A program made the translations under genes and the position numbers. Of a stretch of DNA of 64,000 bases, positions 17,882 through 27,554 are shown one piece after another. Source of the stretch: Crossiella equi (GTDB taxonomy: Bacteria > Actinomycetota > Actinomycetes > Mycobacteriales > Pseudonocardiaceae); the NCBI RefSeq assembly GCF_017876755.1, contig NZ_JAGIOO010000001.1, forward strand, positions 2,852,001-2,916,000, in the 5' to 3' direction. Each line of letters opens with the position of its first letter. The stretch's first letter is position 1. The notes beneath the pieces were generated by a model. It saw nothing but the letters and a program-made list of their open reading frames with translations, did not search any database and was not told the origin of the DNA.

Positions 17882-18582
17882 GCCTCGACCCACACCACGG
17901 AGGCCAGCCGCCCGGTCTTGCCGTCGCGCCGGTGGCTGAACAGGCTCTTGTCCTCGACGGTGCAGCGCGGGTCGAGCCCGATCTTGGCCACCCCGGAGTC
18001 GGCGAGCTGCTGCCAGAGCCCGGCCCGCAGGTCCAGCCCGGGCGTGCCCTTGCGGGTGCGGCAGGCCGACCCGGGCAGGTGCGCCTCCACGTCGTCCTGC
18101 ATGGCCTGGGGCACCTCGTAGCACTCCCCGCACACGGACGGCCCGAGCAGCACCTCCACCCGGTCCACGCGCGCCCCGGCGGCGTCCATGGCCCGGAGGG
18201 CGGCGGGCACCACGCCCACGCGCGCCCCGACCCGCCCGGCGTGCACGGCGGCCACCACACCGGCCTCGGGGTCGCCGAGCAGCACGGGCACGCAGTCGGC
18301 GGTGAGCACGGCCAGGGCCAGCCCGGCCTGCGCGGTCACCAGGGCGTCGGTGGCCTCGGCGGGCCCGTCCAGGGGCCCGGCCACGGTGGTCACGGTGCGC
18401 CCGTGCACCTGCTCCATCCACACCAGGCGCTCCCCGCCCAGCCCGACCCCCCCGGCCAGCCGCTCCCGGTTGGCCCGCACGGCCCCAGGGTCGTCGCCGA
18501 CGTGGTCACCGAGGTTGAACGACTCGTAGGGCGCGGCCGAACCGCCCCCGGCCCGGGTGGTGATGACACGACGAATGCGCAC
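17878..18582 (-). CDS. pgeF: Peptidoglycan editing factor PgeF (YfiH/laccase-domain)
   Basis: Cytosolic enzyme of 234 residues. In E. coli, PgeF hydrolyses UDP-MurNAc-L-Ser so that only correct precursors enter the wall. Metal-binding residues are recognisable in TADCVPVLLGD, AAVHAGRVGA and GPSVCGECYEVP. The second motif reads HAGRVG rather than the usual HAGWRG, a mild change next to the conserved His. The start is the GTG at 18582. It follows ftsZ and is translationally coupled to yggS. Confidence 0.92.
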   Translation of the reverse strand: MRIRRVITTRAGGGSAAPYESFNLGDHVGDDPGAVRANRERLAGGVGLGGERLVWMEQVHGRTVTTVAGPLDGPAEATDALVTAQAGLALAVLTADCVPVLLGDPEAGVVAAVHAGRVGARVGVVPAALRAMDAAGARVDRVEVLLGPSVCGECYEVPQAMQDDVEAHLPGSACRTRKGTPGLDLRAGLWQQLADSGVAKIGLDPRCTVEDKSLFSHRRDGKTGRLASVVWVEA

Positions 18583-18626
18583 GGGGAGAACTTAGCGCGA
18601 GGGGCTCAGGCACCCCGCCCCGGAAC

Positions 18627-18682
18627 GCCCAACACGAGGTACGGGAACGGCCAACACGAGGTACCGAAGTGGCCAACACGGC
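18627..18682. repeat. 22-bp tandem repeat array B (single orientation)
   Basis: Three head-to-tail 22-bp units in the 192-bp gap between ftsZ and pgeF: GCCCAACACGAGGTAC, GGCCAACACGAGGTAC and a degenerate GGCCAACACGGCGG, each with its variable tail. Unlike arrays A, C and D there are no inverted copies, so no long stem can form within this array alone. On the sense (minus) strand it lies downstream of the ftsZ stop. Confidence 0.8.
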
Positions 18683-18774
18683 GGGCGGGGGACGGTCGAC
18701 GGGGGTCGGAGACCTGCTGGGACGACAGCGGCCCGGCTCCGCGTGGGCGGGGCCGGGCCGTTGTGGCTTGTGCG

Positions 18775-20112
18775 TCAGCGGCGCATGAAGGGCGGGACGT
18801 CGACCTCGTCGTCGTCCGGCTCGTCGGTGACCGGGACCGAGCGCGGCGGCAGGCCGCCGTTGAGGCCCGAGCTGACCGGCGGCAGGCCGTGCATGCCCGT
18901 GCGCGGCGGCAGCGGGTTCATCGGGTTCGGTGCCGGGGCCGGGGGCTGCGGGGCCACCGGCTGCTGCACGACCGGCTGCGGGGCCGGTGCGGGCGCCGGT
19001 GCGGGCTGCTGCTGGTAGGTGACCGGCGGCTGCGGCGGGGCGGCCTGCGGCTGCTCCTCCGCCACCGGGGCCGGTGCCGGGGGTGGCTGGACCTGGCCCG
19101 CGGTGGCCGGGGCCACCGGGGTGCGCGAGGTGACCGGTGCCGGTTCCAGCTTCTTGTGCGTCGGCGTTCCGCCGTCGAAGCCCGCCGCGATCACCGTGAC
19201 CCGGACCTCGTCGCCGAGCGAGTCGTCGATGACCGTACCGAAGATGATGTTGGCCTCGGGGTGGGCCGCCTCCTGGACCAGGCTGGCGGCCTCGTTGATC
19301 TCGAACAGGCCCAGGTCGGAGCCGCCCGCGATCGAGAGCAACACGCCGTGCGCGCCCTCCATGGAGGCCTCCAGCAGCGGCGAGTTGATCGCCTTGCCCG
19401 CCGCCTGGACCGCCCGGCCCTCGCCCCTGGCCGAGCCGATGCCCATGAGGGCACTGCCCGCGCCGGACATCACGCTCTTGACGTCGGCGAAGTCCAGGTT
19501 GATCAGACCGGGGGTCGTGATCAGGTCGGTGATGCCCTGGACACCGGAGAGCAGGACCTCGTCGGCCGAGCGGAACGCGTCCATCAGGCTGACCCCGATG
19601 TCGCCCAGCTGCAGCAGCCGGTCGTTCGGGATGACGATGAGCGTGTCGCACTCGTTGCGCAGCGCCTGGATGCCGTCCTCGGCCTGCTTGGCCCGGCGCT
19701 TGCCCTCGAAGGAGAACGGTCGCGTGACCACACCGATGGTCAGCGCGCCCAGCTTGCGGGCGATCGAGGCCACCACGGGCGCGCCACCGGTACCCGTGCC
19801 GCCGCCTTCACCGGCGGTCACGAACACCATGTCGGCGCCCTTGATGACCTCCTCGATCTCCTCGCGGTGGTCTTCCGCGGCCTTCTGGCCGACCTCGGGG
19901 TTGGCGCCCGCGCCGAGACCCCTGGTCAGCTCGCGGCCGATGTCGAGCTTCACGTCGGCGTCGGACATCAGCAGCGCCTGGGCGTCGGTGTTCACCGCGA
20001 TGAACTCCACGCCCTTGAGGCCAACCTCGATCATGCGGTTGACCGCGTTGACGCCGCCGCCGCCAATACCGACGACCTTGATCACCGCGAGATAGTTGTG
20101 CGGGGGCGTCAT
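18775..20112 (-). CDS. ftsZ: Cell division GTPase FtsZ
   Basis: Tubulin-like GTPase that polymerises into the Z-ring. The 445-residue protein has [15 protein letters not shown] at its N-terminus, the tubulin signature [10 protein letters not shown] at about residue 105, and the T7 loop [18 protein letters not shown]. Beyond residue 320 there is an unusually long Pro/Gln-rich linker (about 100 residues, many PQPP and PAPAP blocks). It ends in the C-terminal peptide [11 protein letters not shown], which binds SepF and FtsW. The ATG at 20112 has a GGAAGG ribosome site. It has its own leader of about 245 bp. Confidence 0.97.
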   Translation of the reverse strand: MTPPHNYLAVIKVVGIGGGGVNAVNRMIEVGLKGVEFIAVNTDAQALLMSDADVKLDIGRELTRGLGAGANPEVGQKAAEDHREEIEEVIKGADMVFVTAGEGGGTGTGGAPVVASIARKLGALTIGVVTRPFSFEGKRRAKQAEDGIQALRNECDTLIVIPNDRLLQLGDIGVSLMDAFRSADEVLLSGVQGITDLITTPGLINLDFADVKSVMSGAGSALMGIGSARGEGRAVQAAGKAINSPLLEASMEGAHGVLLSIAGGSDLGLFEINEAASLVQEAAHPEANIIFGTVIDDSLGDEVRVTVIAAGFDGGTPTHKKLEPAPVTSRTPVAPATAGQVQPPPAPAPVAEEQPQAAPPQPPVTYQQQPAPAPAPAPQPVVQQPVAPQPPAPAPNPMNPLPPRTGMHGLPPVSSGLNGGLPPRSVPVTDEPDDDEVDVPPFMRR

Positions 20113-20209
20113 CGGATCCGCCTTCCTGATCGTGGCTGTGTGTTCAATGCTGTGGCTCGCGGGTCTGGACCGTCGCCACCCGGCTCCAGCCCCGTCTCGA
20201 AACCCTCAG

Positions 20210-20238
20210 CCTCATCTGTCGGTTGAGAGTTATGTCAA
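20210..20238 (-). promoter_or_regulatory. ftsZ: Candidate ftsZ promoter
   Basis: On the minus strand TTGACA at 20238-20233 is followed, after 17 bases, by ATGAGG at 20215-20210. This lies about 100 bp upstream of the ftsZ ATG in the 245-bp gap after the DinB-like gene. The -35 is perfect and the -10 is poor. A promoter here is expected because ftsZ is usually transcribed separately from the upstream dcw genes. The rest of the gap shows nothing I can name. Confidence 0.45.
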
Positions 20239-20356
20239 CCCCTGACCATCGAACGGGACGTTATGCACCCGCCCTGTTCCCCGTCCAGCAGCCACGCCGA
20301 GTGAACCCGCACACGTAACCCGCGCCTCACGGCCTCAGGCACGCCCCCATTCTTGA

Positions 20357-20863
20357 TCACTCTCCGGTGACACCGTCGAGCAGCTCGCGGATGAGGTCGA
20401 GGTGACCGGCATGGCGTCCGGTCTCCTCGATCATGTGGGTCAGCACCCAGCGCACCGATACGGTACCGAGTCGGTCGTGGGTGAATGTCGCCGACAGGTC
20501 GTTGCGAGCCAGAATCCCGCGGCTGGTAAGGCACTGCCGCTCGTACTCGGCGAGCACCTCCGCCAGGGGTGTCTCCGGCGGCACCTCGAACTCCGGGTCG
20601 CCGTCCCGCAGGCGCCACGGCGGCAGCCCGGGAGCACCGCCGATCGCGTGGGCGAACCAGTTCCACTCCACCCAGCGCAGGTGGTTGACCAGGCCGATCA
20701 CCGTCATCGCGGGTGAGCTGGGGATGACCGCGCGGCGCGCCAGCTCCTCGGTCAGACCCGAGGCCTTGAGCACGACGGTGGCCCGCAGGAAGTCCAGGAA
20801 ACCGGTCAGCGTGTCGCGCTCGTCGGCCACCAGTGGCGGCTCCGGGCGGTCCTGTCCCGACAT
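20357..20863 (-). CDS. DinB-family (DUF664) protein coupled to ftsQ
   Basis: A 168-residue protein of the DinB/YfiT four-helix-bundle superfamily: an N-terminal helix with LTGFLDFLRATVVLKASGL, then 'SPAMTVIGLVNHLRWVEW' with the first metal His, and 'LTHMIEETGRHAGHLDLIRELLDG' with the two distal His residues. Members in actinobacteria include mycothiol-dependent transferases. The ATG at 20863 shares a base with the ftsQ stop (TGATG); a GTG at 20866 is an alternative start. A gene of this type between ftsQ and ftsZ is unusual. No role in division can be assigned. Confidence 0.88.
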   Translation of the reverse strand: MSGQDRPEPPLVADERDTLTGFLDFLRATVVLKASGLTEELARRAVIPSSPAMTVIGLVNHLRWVEWNWFAHAIGGAPGLPPWRLRDGDPEFEVPPETPLAEVLAEYERQCLTSRGILARNDLSATFTHDRLGTVSVRWVLTHMIEETGRHAGHLDLIRELLDGVTGE

Positions 20864-21642
20864 CACACGACCGTGGGGAGATCGGGGCTGGAAATGTTGA
20901 AGATCCTGCCCTGGCGGCCCAGCAGGGGTTCCAGGACGAGCGCCTTGCGGGCGGAGTCGGCCGGGCTGCCCCAGCGCACCTCGCGCCCGCCGGTGAGCTG
21001 CAGCCGGATGTCCCCGGGCACCTCGGCGGTGATCTCGACCAGCTCCGGCCGCAGCTTCTCGGGCAGGAAGGCCAGCACGTCGACCGCGGCCTTGGCGGCC
21101 GGGTCGTCGGGGGCGGCGCTGCGTGCCTTGAGCAGCGGCAGGCCTTCAGGGGCCTTCGGTACCGTGGCGTAGGCGCGGCCGGTGCGATCGACCAGCTGCG
21201 GCCCTTCCGCGCCCTGGAACACCGCCACGGCGGTGCGTTCGTCCACGGTGATGTCCAGGGTGCTGGGGAAGGAGCGCGCCACCGACACGCGGAACACGCG
21301 GGGCACGCCCGCGATGCGCTGCTCGACCTCGGCGGTGTCCACCTGGAGCAGCGGGGTGCCCTCCGGCACGGCGGCCGCGGTGCGGATGTCCTCGGCGCTG
21401 AGCACGTCCAAACCGCGGATCTGGATGTCCCGGACGGCGAAGGTGCCGGTGTAGTACAGGACGTAGCCGATGCCCACGAGCACGGTCACGAACGACATCA
21501 GCACCCACGGGCGCAGCAGCTTGCGCAGCTTGGCCACACGCCGCCGGCCCGCGGGCCGCCTGCCCCGCACGGACGCCGGGCGCGGCCGGGCGGCCCTGCG
21601 CGGGTCGCTGAACCTCCGGCCGCGCTGCGGCGTCGCGTTCAT
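20863..21642 (-). CDS. ftsQ: Cell division protein FtsQ
   Basis: Bitopic divisome scaffold of 259 residues. A basic cytoplasmic tail (residues 1-40, very Arg-rich) precedes one membrane helix ([19 protein letters not shown]). A POTRA domain follows ([20 protein letters not shown], about 68-140), then the beta domain. The extracytoplasmic motif [18 protein letters not shown] is typical. The ATG at 21642 overlaps the murC stop by 4 bp. Confidence 0.94.
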   Translation of the reverse strand: MNATPQRGRRFSDPRRAARPRPASVRGRRPAGRRRVAKLRKLLRPWVLMSFVTVLVGIGYVLYYTGTFAVRDIQIRGLDVLSAEDIRTAAAVPEGTPLLQVDTAEVEQRIAGVPRVFRVSVARSFPSTLDITVDERTAVAVFQGAEGPQLVDRTGRAYATVPKAPEGLPLLKARSAAPDDPAAKAAVDVLAFLPEKLRPELVEITAEVPGDIRLQLTGGREVRWGSPADSARKALVLEPLLGRQGRIFNISSPDLPTVV

Positions 21643-23072
21643 CCCCGGCTGTCCCCGCGCTCGGCGAGCTCGGCCAGGATCTCCGGACCGAGGCTGGTGA
21701 CATCGCCCGCGCCCATGGTGATGACCAGGTCGTCCGCGCGCACCAGGCCCGCGACCAGCTTGGGCACCTGGCTGAAGGAGGACTCGTAGCGCACCCGGCC
21801 CTCGGGCAGCGGCACGTGCTCGGCCACCAGTGCGCCGGTCACGCCGGGCACCGGCTCCTCGCGGGCGCCGTAGACGTCGAGCACCACGACCTCGTCGGCC
21901 AGGGCGAGTGCCTGGGCGAACTCCGCGCAGAAGTTCTGGGTGCGGGAGTACAGGTGCGGCTGGAAGACCACGACCAGGCGGCCGGTGCCACCGACCACCG
22001 GGCGGGCGGCGCGCAGCTGCGCGTCGACCTCGGTGGGGTGGTGGGCGTAGTCGTCGTAGACCCGCACCCCGGCTTCCTGGCCCTTGAACTCGAAGCGCCG
22101 CCGGACCCCGCCGAAGGCCGCCAGGCCCTCGCGCAGGCCGTCCAGGGGCGCGCCCAGCTCGAGCCCGGCCAGCAGTGCGGCGACCGCGTTGCCCGCCATG
22201 TGCTCGCCCGGCACGGCCACGTTCAGGGTGACCTTCTCGCCACGCAGGTCCAGGTCGACCTCGCCACCGGCCGCGGTGGGCCGGTGCGCCAGGATGCGCG
22301 CGTGGGCGCCCTCGGCGCGGCCGTAGCGGAGCACCCGCGTGCCGGTGGCCTCGGCGCGGTCGGCCAGCGCGGCCGAGCCGAGGTCGTCGGCGCAGGCGAT
22401 GAGCACGCCGCCGGGCGCGATGCGGCCGACGAACAGGTCGAAGACCGCGACGTAGGCCTCGACCGTGCCGTGGTGGTCAAGGTGGTCGGCCTCGACGTTG
22501 GTGACCACCGCGACGGACGGGTCGAAGACCAGGAACGAGCCGTCGGACTCGTCGGCCTCGGCCACGAAGCTGCCGCCGCTGCCGTGGTGGGCGTTGGCGC
22601 CGGACTCGTTGAGGTCGCCGCCGATGGCGAAGGACGGGTCGAGGCGGCAGTGCTGCAGGGCCACGGTGAGCATCGACGTGGTCGAGGTCTTGCCGTGGGT
22701 GCCCGCGATGCACGCGACGCGGTGCCCGGCCATCAGCGCGCCCAGCGCCTCGGCGCGGCGCAGCACGGTGATGCCGCGCTCCTGGGCCGCGACCAGCTCC
22801 GGGTTGTCCTTCTTGATCGCGGTGGACACCACGACCGCGGTCGGGCCGCCGTCGAGGGCGTCCAGGGCCTCGGCGCTGTGCCCCAGGGTGATCTTGGCGC
22901 CCTGGGCGCGCAGCGCGAGCACGGTCGGCGAGTCCTTGGCGTCCGTGCCGGAGACCTGGGCGCCGCGGGCGAGCAGGATGCGGGCGATGCCGCTCATGCC
23001 CGCGCCGCCGATGCCCACCAGGTGGGTGCGGGCAAGGCGCGGGTCCAGCGGGGTGACCTCGGGGGCGCTCAT
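21639..23072 (-). CDS. murC: UDP-N-acetylmuramate--L-alanine ligase MurC
   Basis: Adds L-Ala to UDP-MurNAc in the first step of stem-peptide synthesis. 477 residues with the N-terminal UDP-binding [18 protein letters not shown], the ATP loop [11 protein letters not shown], the central motif [12 protein letters not shown] and the C-terminal [11 protein letters not shown]. All Mur ligase residues appear intact. It overlaps both murG (4 bp) and ftsQ (4 bp), which points to coupled translation. Confidence 0.97.
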   Translation of the reverse strand: MSAPEVTPLDPRLARTHLVGIGGAGMSGIARILLARGAQVSGTDAKDSPTVLALRAQGAKITLGHSAEALDALDGGPTAVVVSTAIKKDNPELVAAQERGITVLRRAEALGALMAGHRVACIAGTHGKTSTTSMLTVALQHCRLDPSFAIGGDLNESGANAHHGSGGSFVAEADESDGSFLVFDPSVAVVTNVEADHLDHHGTVEAYVAVFDLFVGRIAPGGVLIACADDLGSAALADRAEATGTRVLRYGRAEGAHARILAHRPTAAGGEVDLDLRGEKVTLNVAVPGEHMAGNAVAALLAGLELGAPLDGLREGLAAFGGVRRRFEFKGQEAGVRVYDDYAHHPTEVDAQLRAARPVVGGTGRLVVVFQPHLYSRTQNFCAEFAQALALADEVVVLDVYGAREEPVPGVTGALVAEHVPLPEGRVRYESSFSQVPKLVAGLVRADDLVITMGAGDVTSLGPEILAELAERGDSRG

Positions 23073-24175
23073 CGGCGGACCTGGTCCAGGACCATGCGGG
23101 CCAGCACCATGTCGGCCTCGCGGTGGCCACCGGCGGTCTGCGCGGCGGCGCCCATCTTGGCCAGGCGCTCGCCGTCGCGCAGGATCGGCAGGACCTGGTC
23201 GACGATGCGGTGCGCGGACAGCTCGGCGTCCGGGATGATCAGGCCGCCGCCCGCGTCCACGACGGGGTTGGCGTTGAGGGCCTGCTCGCCGTTGCCGTGC
23301 GGCAGCGGCACGTACATCGCGGGCAGCCCGAGCGCGGAGACCTCGGCCACGGTCATCGCGCCGGAGCGGCAGAGCACCGCGTCGGCGGCGGCGTAGGCCA
23401 GGTCCATGCGCTCCAGGTAGGGCACCGGCACGTAGGCGGGCGCACCGGGCACCTGCTGGACGGCGACGGTGTTCTTGGGGCCGTGGGCGTGCAGCACGCC
23501 GATCCCGGCCTGGCCCAGCTGCGGGGCCGCGGCGGACACGGCGTCGTTGATCGAGCGCGCGCCCTGGGAGCCGCCGACCACGAGCAGGACGGGGGCGGTG
23601 GGGTGCAGGCCGAAGAACTGGCGGGCCTGCGCGCGCAGGGCGGCGCGGTCCAGGGTGGTGATGGAGTGCCGCAGCGGGATGCCGATGACCTTGGCCCCGG
23701 ACAGGCCGGACCCGGGCACGGCGGCGGCGACGGCGGCGGCGAACTTGGCGCCGACCTTGTTGGCCAGGCCGGCGCGGGCGTTGGCCTCGTGCACCACGAT
23801 CGGCACGCGCCCGCGCGCGGCCAGGTAGGCGGGCAGGGCCACGTAGCCGCCGAAGCCGACCACCACGTCGGCACCGTGCTTGGCGAAGACCTCGCGGGTG
23901 CGGCGCACCGAGTCGCGCACCTTCAGGGGCAGGCGCAGCAGCTCCGGGGTGGGCTTGCGGGGCATGGGCACCGGCGGGATGAGCTCCAGCGGGTAACCGC
24001 GGGCGGGCACGATCTTGTTCTCCAGGCCGCGCTCGGTGCCGAGTGCCACGACGCGGACGTCGGGCCGGATCCGGCGCACCGCGTCGGCCAGGGCCAGCGC
24101 GGGCTCGATGTGCCCGGCGGTGCCGCCTCCGGCGACGACGACACAGGGTCCACTTCGGACGGTTTCACCAGACAC
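23069..24175 (-). CDS. murG: Lipid II synthase MurG
   Basis: Membrane-associated GT28 glycosyltransferase that adds GlcNAc to lipid I. The 368-residue form has the G-loops [19 protein letters not shown] and [14 protein letters not shown]. The C-terminal UDP-GlcNAc site reads [12 protein letters not shown], then [24 protein letters not shown] and '[17 protein letters not shown]'. I start at the GTG at 24175 because a GGAGGA ribosome site lies 9 bp upstream; ATG codons further upstream lack one. Unlike most dcw clusters it is separated from ftsW by 576 bp. Confidence 0.95.
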   Translation of the reverse strand: MSGETVRSGPCVVVAGGGTAGHIEPALALADAVRRIRPDVRVVALGTERGLENKIVPARGYPLELIPPVPMPRKPTPELLRLPLKVRDSVRRTREVFAKHGADVVVGFGGYVALPAYLAARGRVPIVVHEANARAGLANKVGAKFAAAVAAAVPGSGLSGAKVIGIPLRHSITTLDRAALRAQARQFFGLHPTAPVLLVVGGSQGARSINDAVSAAAPQLGQAGIGVLHAHGPKNTVAVQQVPGAPAYVPVPYLERMDLAYAAADAVLCRSGAMTVAEVSALGLPAMYVPLPHGNGEQALNANPVVDAGGGLIIPDAELSAHRIVDQVLPILRDGERLAKMGAAAQTAGGHREADMVLARMVLDQVRR

Positions 24176-24317
24176 TGCGGAAGTCCTCCAGCCCGGGAGC
24201 CCAGGCATCGTCATGGGGAACACGGATGGCCGCGAGGGTAACAAAATCGCGACGTGACACTGCGTGCGCCCGGAAGGCTACGGAGCGCTGTGTTGGATTG
24301 GCGCGCTCCGCGCGCGG

Positions 24318-24412
24318 GTGTTTTTCGCTCCTGAGTGACCTCGCCACGTCCTCGCCACGCGCGACGCGAGCGTCGGCGTGGCGAGGCCGCGGCAAGGTCA
24401 CGCGAAAAACAC
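24318..24412. other. Long stem-loop upstream of murG
   Basis: Nested inverted repeats: GTGTTTTTCGC (24318) with GCGAAAAACAC (24412), GTGACCT (24335-24341) with AGGTCAC (24395-24401), CCTCGCCACGC (24350-24360) with GCGTGGCGAGG (24376-24386) and CGACG with CGTCG around a CGAG tetraloop. The structure covers 95 bp and is close to fully paired apart from one bulge. It is 143 bp upstream of murG and could be a terminator for ftsW, a processing signal or a small mobile element relic. The 24413-24545 stretch holds further short GC-rich hairpins only. Confidence 0.75.
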
Positions 24413-24545
24413 AACGGCCAGGTGGTGGCGGGGGTGTCGCCTTCGGCGCCACACCACGCCCGCACCCCGGCCCGCATCGCCGCCCGGGGTGCCCCTCGTG
24501 GAACCGCCCGGTCCCCCGGACCAGGCCACCGCGGCCCACCGGGCC

Positions 24546-24744
24546 GGCCAACACGGGATACGGGATCAGCCAACACGAGGTACGAAACCGGCCAACACGA
24601 AGTGCGGGACGGGCCAACACGACGTACGGAACCGGCCAACACGGCTCGTGTCGGCCGGTCCCGTCGGCCGTGTTGGCCGGTTCGGTACCTCATGTTGGCC
24701 CGTTTCGTACCTCGTGTTGGCCGTCTGTGTACCTCGTGTTGGCC
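24546..24744. repeat. 22-bp tandem/inverted repeat array C
   Basis: Five forward units (GGCCAACACG + GGATAC, GAGGTAC, GAAGTGC, GACGTAC and a short last copy) are followed by four reverse units (GCCGTGTTGGCC, GTACCTCATGTTGGCC, GTACCTCGTGTTGGCC twice), all on a 22-bp grid. The arms are complementary, so a transcript of either strand could form a stem of about 85 bp around a short GC-rich loop. Several differences between paired units give G-U pairs. The array ends 8 bp from the ftsW stop codon. Confidence 0.88.
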
Positions 24745-24751
24745 GGGGTGG

Positions 24752-26173
24752 TCAGCGGATGCGGCCTTCTCGGGTGCCCGGGTTGCCCGCTCGGCGTCTC
24801 GGGTCGGCGCCGCCCGCGCCCCGGCGGGTGCGGCGGCGGTCCTCCTGGAGGGCGGCGGGCTGGTGCGTGGTCTGCCTCGCCGGGCGGCCGCCCTGGCGGG
24901 GCGGGGTGGACGGGCGGACCGGCTTGCGCCGTGCCGGGGGGCGGTAGGGCTCCGGGGCGGGCAGGCGCAGCAGTTTGCCGACGCGGCCCGGGCCCAGGGT
25001 GCGCAGGGCGGCCACGGCCTCGGGTTCGTGGCGGGCGTTGTTGGCCAGGATGCCGAAGACCAACATGGTGACCGCGATGCTCGTACCGCCCGAGGAGATC
25101 ATCGGCAGGGTCAGGCCGGTGACCGGGAGCAGGCCCACCACGTAGCCGATGTTGATCGCCGCCTGGGCGACCAGCCAGACCGTCATGGTGGAGGAGACCA
25201 GGCGGATCCACGGGTCGGTGTTGCGCTGGGAGATGCGCAGGCCGACGTAGGCGAGCAGGCCGAACAGGGTCAGCACCAGCAGGGCGCCGACCAGGCCCAG
25301 CTCCTCGCCGACCACGGCGAAGATGAAGTCGTTGTGCACGTTGGGCAGGTAGCTCCACTTGGAGGAGCCCTGGCCCAGGCCCACGCCGAACAGGCCGCCG
25401 TCGGCCAGGGCCAGCTCGGCCTGCCGCGCCTGGTAGGAGGCCGCCTGGTCGGCGTCGGGGTTGAAGAAGGAGGTCAGCCGCTGGAGGCGGTAGCTGGCCA
25501 TCATGGCCAGGGCGATCGCGCCGGTCACCGCGCCCAGCGCGATCACGCCGAACAGGCGCATCGGGGCTCCGGCGAACCACAGCATGGCCAGCACGATGAT
25601 CGCCAGGGTGATCGTCGAGCCCAGGTCCGGCTGGAGCATGAGCAGCGCGAACATCATCAGCGCCGCCGGGACCAGCGGGACCAGCAGGTGGCGCCACTGG
25701 TGCAGCAGCGCGCGTTTGGTGGCCAGCACGTGCGAGCCCCACAGCACCAGCGCGACCTTGGCCGGTTCGACCGGCTGGAAGGACAGCGGGCCGACCTTGA
25801 ACCAGCTGCGCGCCTTGTTGATCTCCGCGCCCAGGCCCGGCACCAGCACCAGGATGAGCAGCACCAGGCTGACCACCATGGCCGGGATGCTCAGCCGCCG
25901 GATGGTGCGGGCGGGCAGGCGCAGTGCGATCCAGAACAGCGCCACGCCGCCGAGCACGTAGATGAGCTGCTTGCCGAAGATCACGTAGGAGGAGTCGAAC
26001 TTGTTCAGGCTGTCCGGGATGGACGCGGACAGCACCATGACCAGCCCGAAGATGGTCAACAGGCCGAAGACCGCCAGGATCAGGTGGAAGTCGGCGAGCG
26101 GCCTGCTGAGCCACGCGGTGAGCGCGGTGCGGACCGAGGTGCGCGAGGTTCGGCGGGCCGTGCGACGCGGCAT
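24752..26173 (-). CDS. ftsW: Septal peptidoglycan polymerase FtsW (SEDS family)
   Basis: Lipid II glycosyltransferase of the divisome. It has 473 residues and about ten membrane helices. SEDS signatures include PVEPAKVALVLWGSH, MLQPDLGSTITL, a large extracytoplasmic loop with SSKWSYLPNVHNDFIFAVVGEE (split over the loop) and LPMISSGGTSI. The C-terminal 80 residues are basic and Pro/Arg-rich. I start at the ATG at 26173 (MPRRTARRTS). It is 7 bp downstream of murD. The expected partner FtsI is not encoded in the window. Confidence 0.94.
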   Translation of the reverse strand: MPRRTARRTSRTSVRTALTAWLSRPLADFHLILAVFGLLTIFGLVMVLSASIPDSLNKFDSSYVIFGKQLIYVLGGVALFWIALRLPARTIRRLSIPAMVVSLVLLILVLVPGLGAEINKARSWFKVGPLSFQPVEPAKVALVLWGSHVLATKRALLHQWRHLLVPLVPAALMMFALLMLQPDLGSTITLAIIVLAMLWFAGAPMRLFGVIALGAVTGAIALAMMASYRLQRLTSFFNPDADQAASYQARQAELALADGGLFGVGLGQGSSKWSYLPNVHNDFIFAVVGEELGLVGALLVLTLFGLLAYVGLRISQRNTDPWIRLVSSTMTVWLVAQAAINIGYVVGLLPVTGLTLPMISSGGTSIAVTMLVFGILANNARHEPEAVAALRTLGPGRVGKLLRLPAPEPYRPPARRKPVRPSTPPRQGGRPARQTTHQPAALQEDRRRTRRGAGGADPRRRAGNPGTREGRIR

Positions 26174-26180
26174 CCGGGCC

Positions 26181-27554
26181 TCACCGGTCCCCGGCGCGGT
26201 CCTGGAGCACCTCTCGTACCGCTTGGGCGAAGGCCCGGCCACGGTGGGTGTAGTCGGTGAACATGTCCATCGACGCGGCCGCGGGGGCCAGCAGGACAAC
26301 ATCACCCGGTCGTGCCATTGCGCTCGCCGCTCTCACCACCGACACCATGGCTCCATCGTCCCCCTCCGTCACGGTGCGCACGGGGACCTCGGGCGCGTGT
26401 CGCGCGAGCGCGGCCGCGATCACGTCCCGGTCGGCGCCGAGCAGCACCACCCCGGCGAGCCTCGGCGCGGCCTCCGCGACGAGCCGCTCGACCGAGGCGC
26501 CCTTGAGCAGGCCGCCCGCCACCCAGATCACCCGGTCGTGGGCGTGCAGGGAGGCCGCGGCGGCGTGCGGGTTGGTGGCCTTGGAGTCGTCGACGTACCG
26601 CACGCCGTCGACCTCGGCGACCGGCGCGGCGCGGTGCGCGCTGGGCTGGAAGCCGCGCAGCCCCTCGCGGACGGCCTCGGGCGGTACGCCGTGCGCGCGG
26701 GCCAGCGCGGCCGCGACCAGCGCGTCGGCCAGCCCGGGCGGGCCGCCGGGGCGGACCTCGGCGGCGGGCATGAGCACGGCCTCGTGCACGCGGTCGACCA
26801 GGTGGCCGTCGGCGAGGCCGAACTGGCCGGGCTCCGGTTCGCCGAGGGTGACGCCGATCTTCAGCGGGGCGGGCGCGGCCGCGAGCAGCCGCGCCACCAG
26901 CGGGTCGTCGACGCCGCCGATGGCGACCTTGCCGGTCAGCACCGCGGCCTTGGCACCGGCGTAGGCCTCGAGGGAGCCGTGCCAGTCCAGGTGGTCCTCG
27001 GCGATGTTGAGCAGCGCGCCCGCGCTGGGCCGCACCGAGGGCGACCAGTGCAGCTGGAAGCTGGACAGCTCCACCGCGAGCACCCGGTGCCCGGCGCGGA
27101 CCGCCTCCACCACCGGCAGGCCGATGTTGCCGCAGGCCACGACGTCGACCCCGGCCGCGCGCAGGATGTGCTCCAGCATGCCGACCGTGGTGGTCTTGCC
27201 GTTGGTGCCGGTGACCACGAGCCACTCGCGCGGCCCGTCCTCGGACTCCTGGTCCAGCCGCCAGGCGAGCTCGACCTCGCCGATGACCTCGATGCCGCGC
27301 GCGGCGGCCGCGGCCAGCAGCGGGGTGTCCGGCCGCCAGCCGGGGCTGGTGACCACGAGGTCGGTGCCGGGCGGCGGCTCGGTGAGCCCGAGCGCGGTGC
27401 CGACGCCGGTGATCGTGGCCAGCCGGGCCTCGTTGCCGTCGGTGACGGTGACCTTGGCGCCCGCCTCGGCGAGCGCGGTGGCGGCGGAAACACCGGACAC
27501 CCCGGCCCCCGCGACGAGGACCGAGGTGCCGGTGAACTGGGAGGGGCCGCTCAT
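26181..27554 (-). CDS. murD: UDP-MurNAc-L-alanine--D-glutamate ligase MurD
   Basis: Adds D-Glu to UDP-MurNAc-L-Ala. 457 residues with the N-terminal dinucleotide-like [19 protein letters not shown], the ATP loop [13 protein letters not shown], the motif [23 protein letters not shown] and the C-terminal [11 protein letters not shown], then [11 protein letters not shown]. The ATG at 27554 overlaps mraY by 4 bp. Confidence 0.96.
   Translation of the reverse strand: MSGPSQFTGTSVLVAGAGVSGVSAATALAEAGAKVTVTDGNEARLATITGVGTALGLTEPPPGTDLVVTSPGWRPDTPLLAAAAARGIEVIGEVELAWRLDQESEDGPREWLVVTGTNGKTTTVGMLEHILRAAGVDVVACGNIGLPVVEAVRAGHRVLAVELSSFQLHWSPSVRPSAGALLNIAEDHLDWHGSLEAYAGAKAAVLTGKVAIGGVDDPLVARLLAAAPAPLKIGVTLGEPEPGQFGLADGHLVDRVHEAVLMPAAEVRPGGPPGLADALVAAALARAHGVPPEAVREGLRGFQPSAHRAAPVAEVDGVRYVDDSKATNPHAAAASLHAHDRVIWVAGGLLKGASVERLVAEAAPRLAGVVLLGADRDVIAAALARHAPEVPVRTVTEGDDGAMVSVVRAASAMARPGDVVLLAPAAASMDMFTDYTHRGRAFAQAVREVLQDRAGDR

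Noticed and set aside
24318-24412. Miniature transposable element
   Set aside because: The terminal inverted repeats are present, but I see no target-site duplication and no second copy in the window, so I report it only as a stem-loop.
24546-24744. Possible CRISPR array
   Set aside because: Units are contiguous 22-mers with a changeable tail of about six bases; there are no unique spacers of 30-40 bp, the array contains inverted copies, and no cas genes are present.
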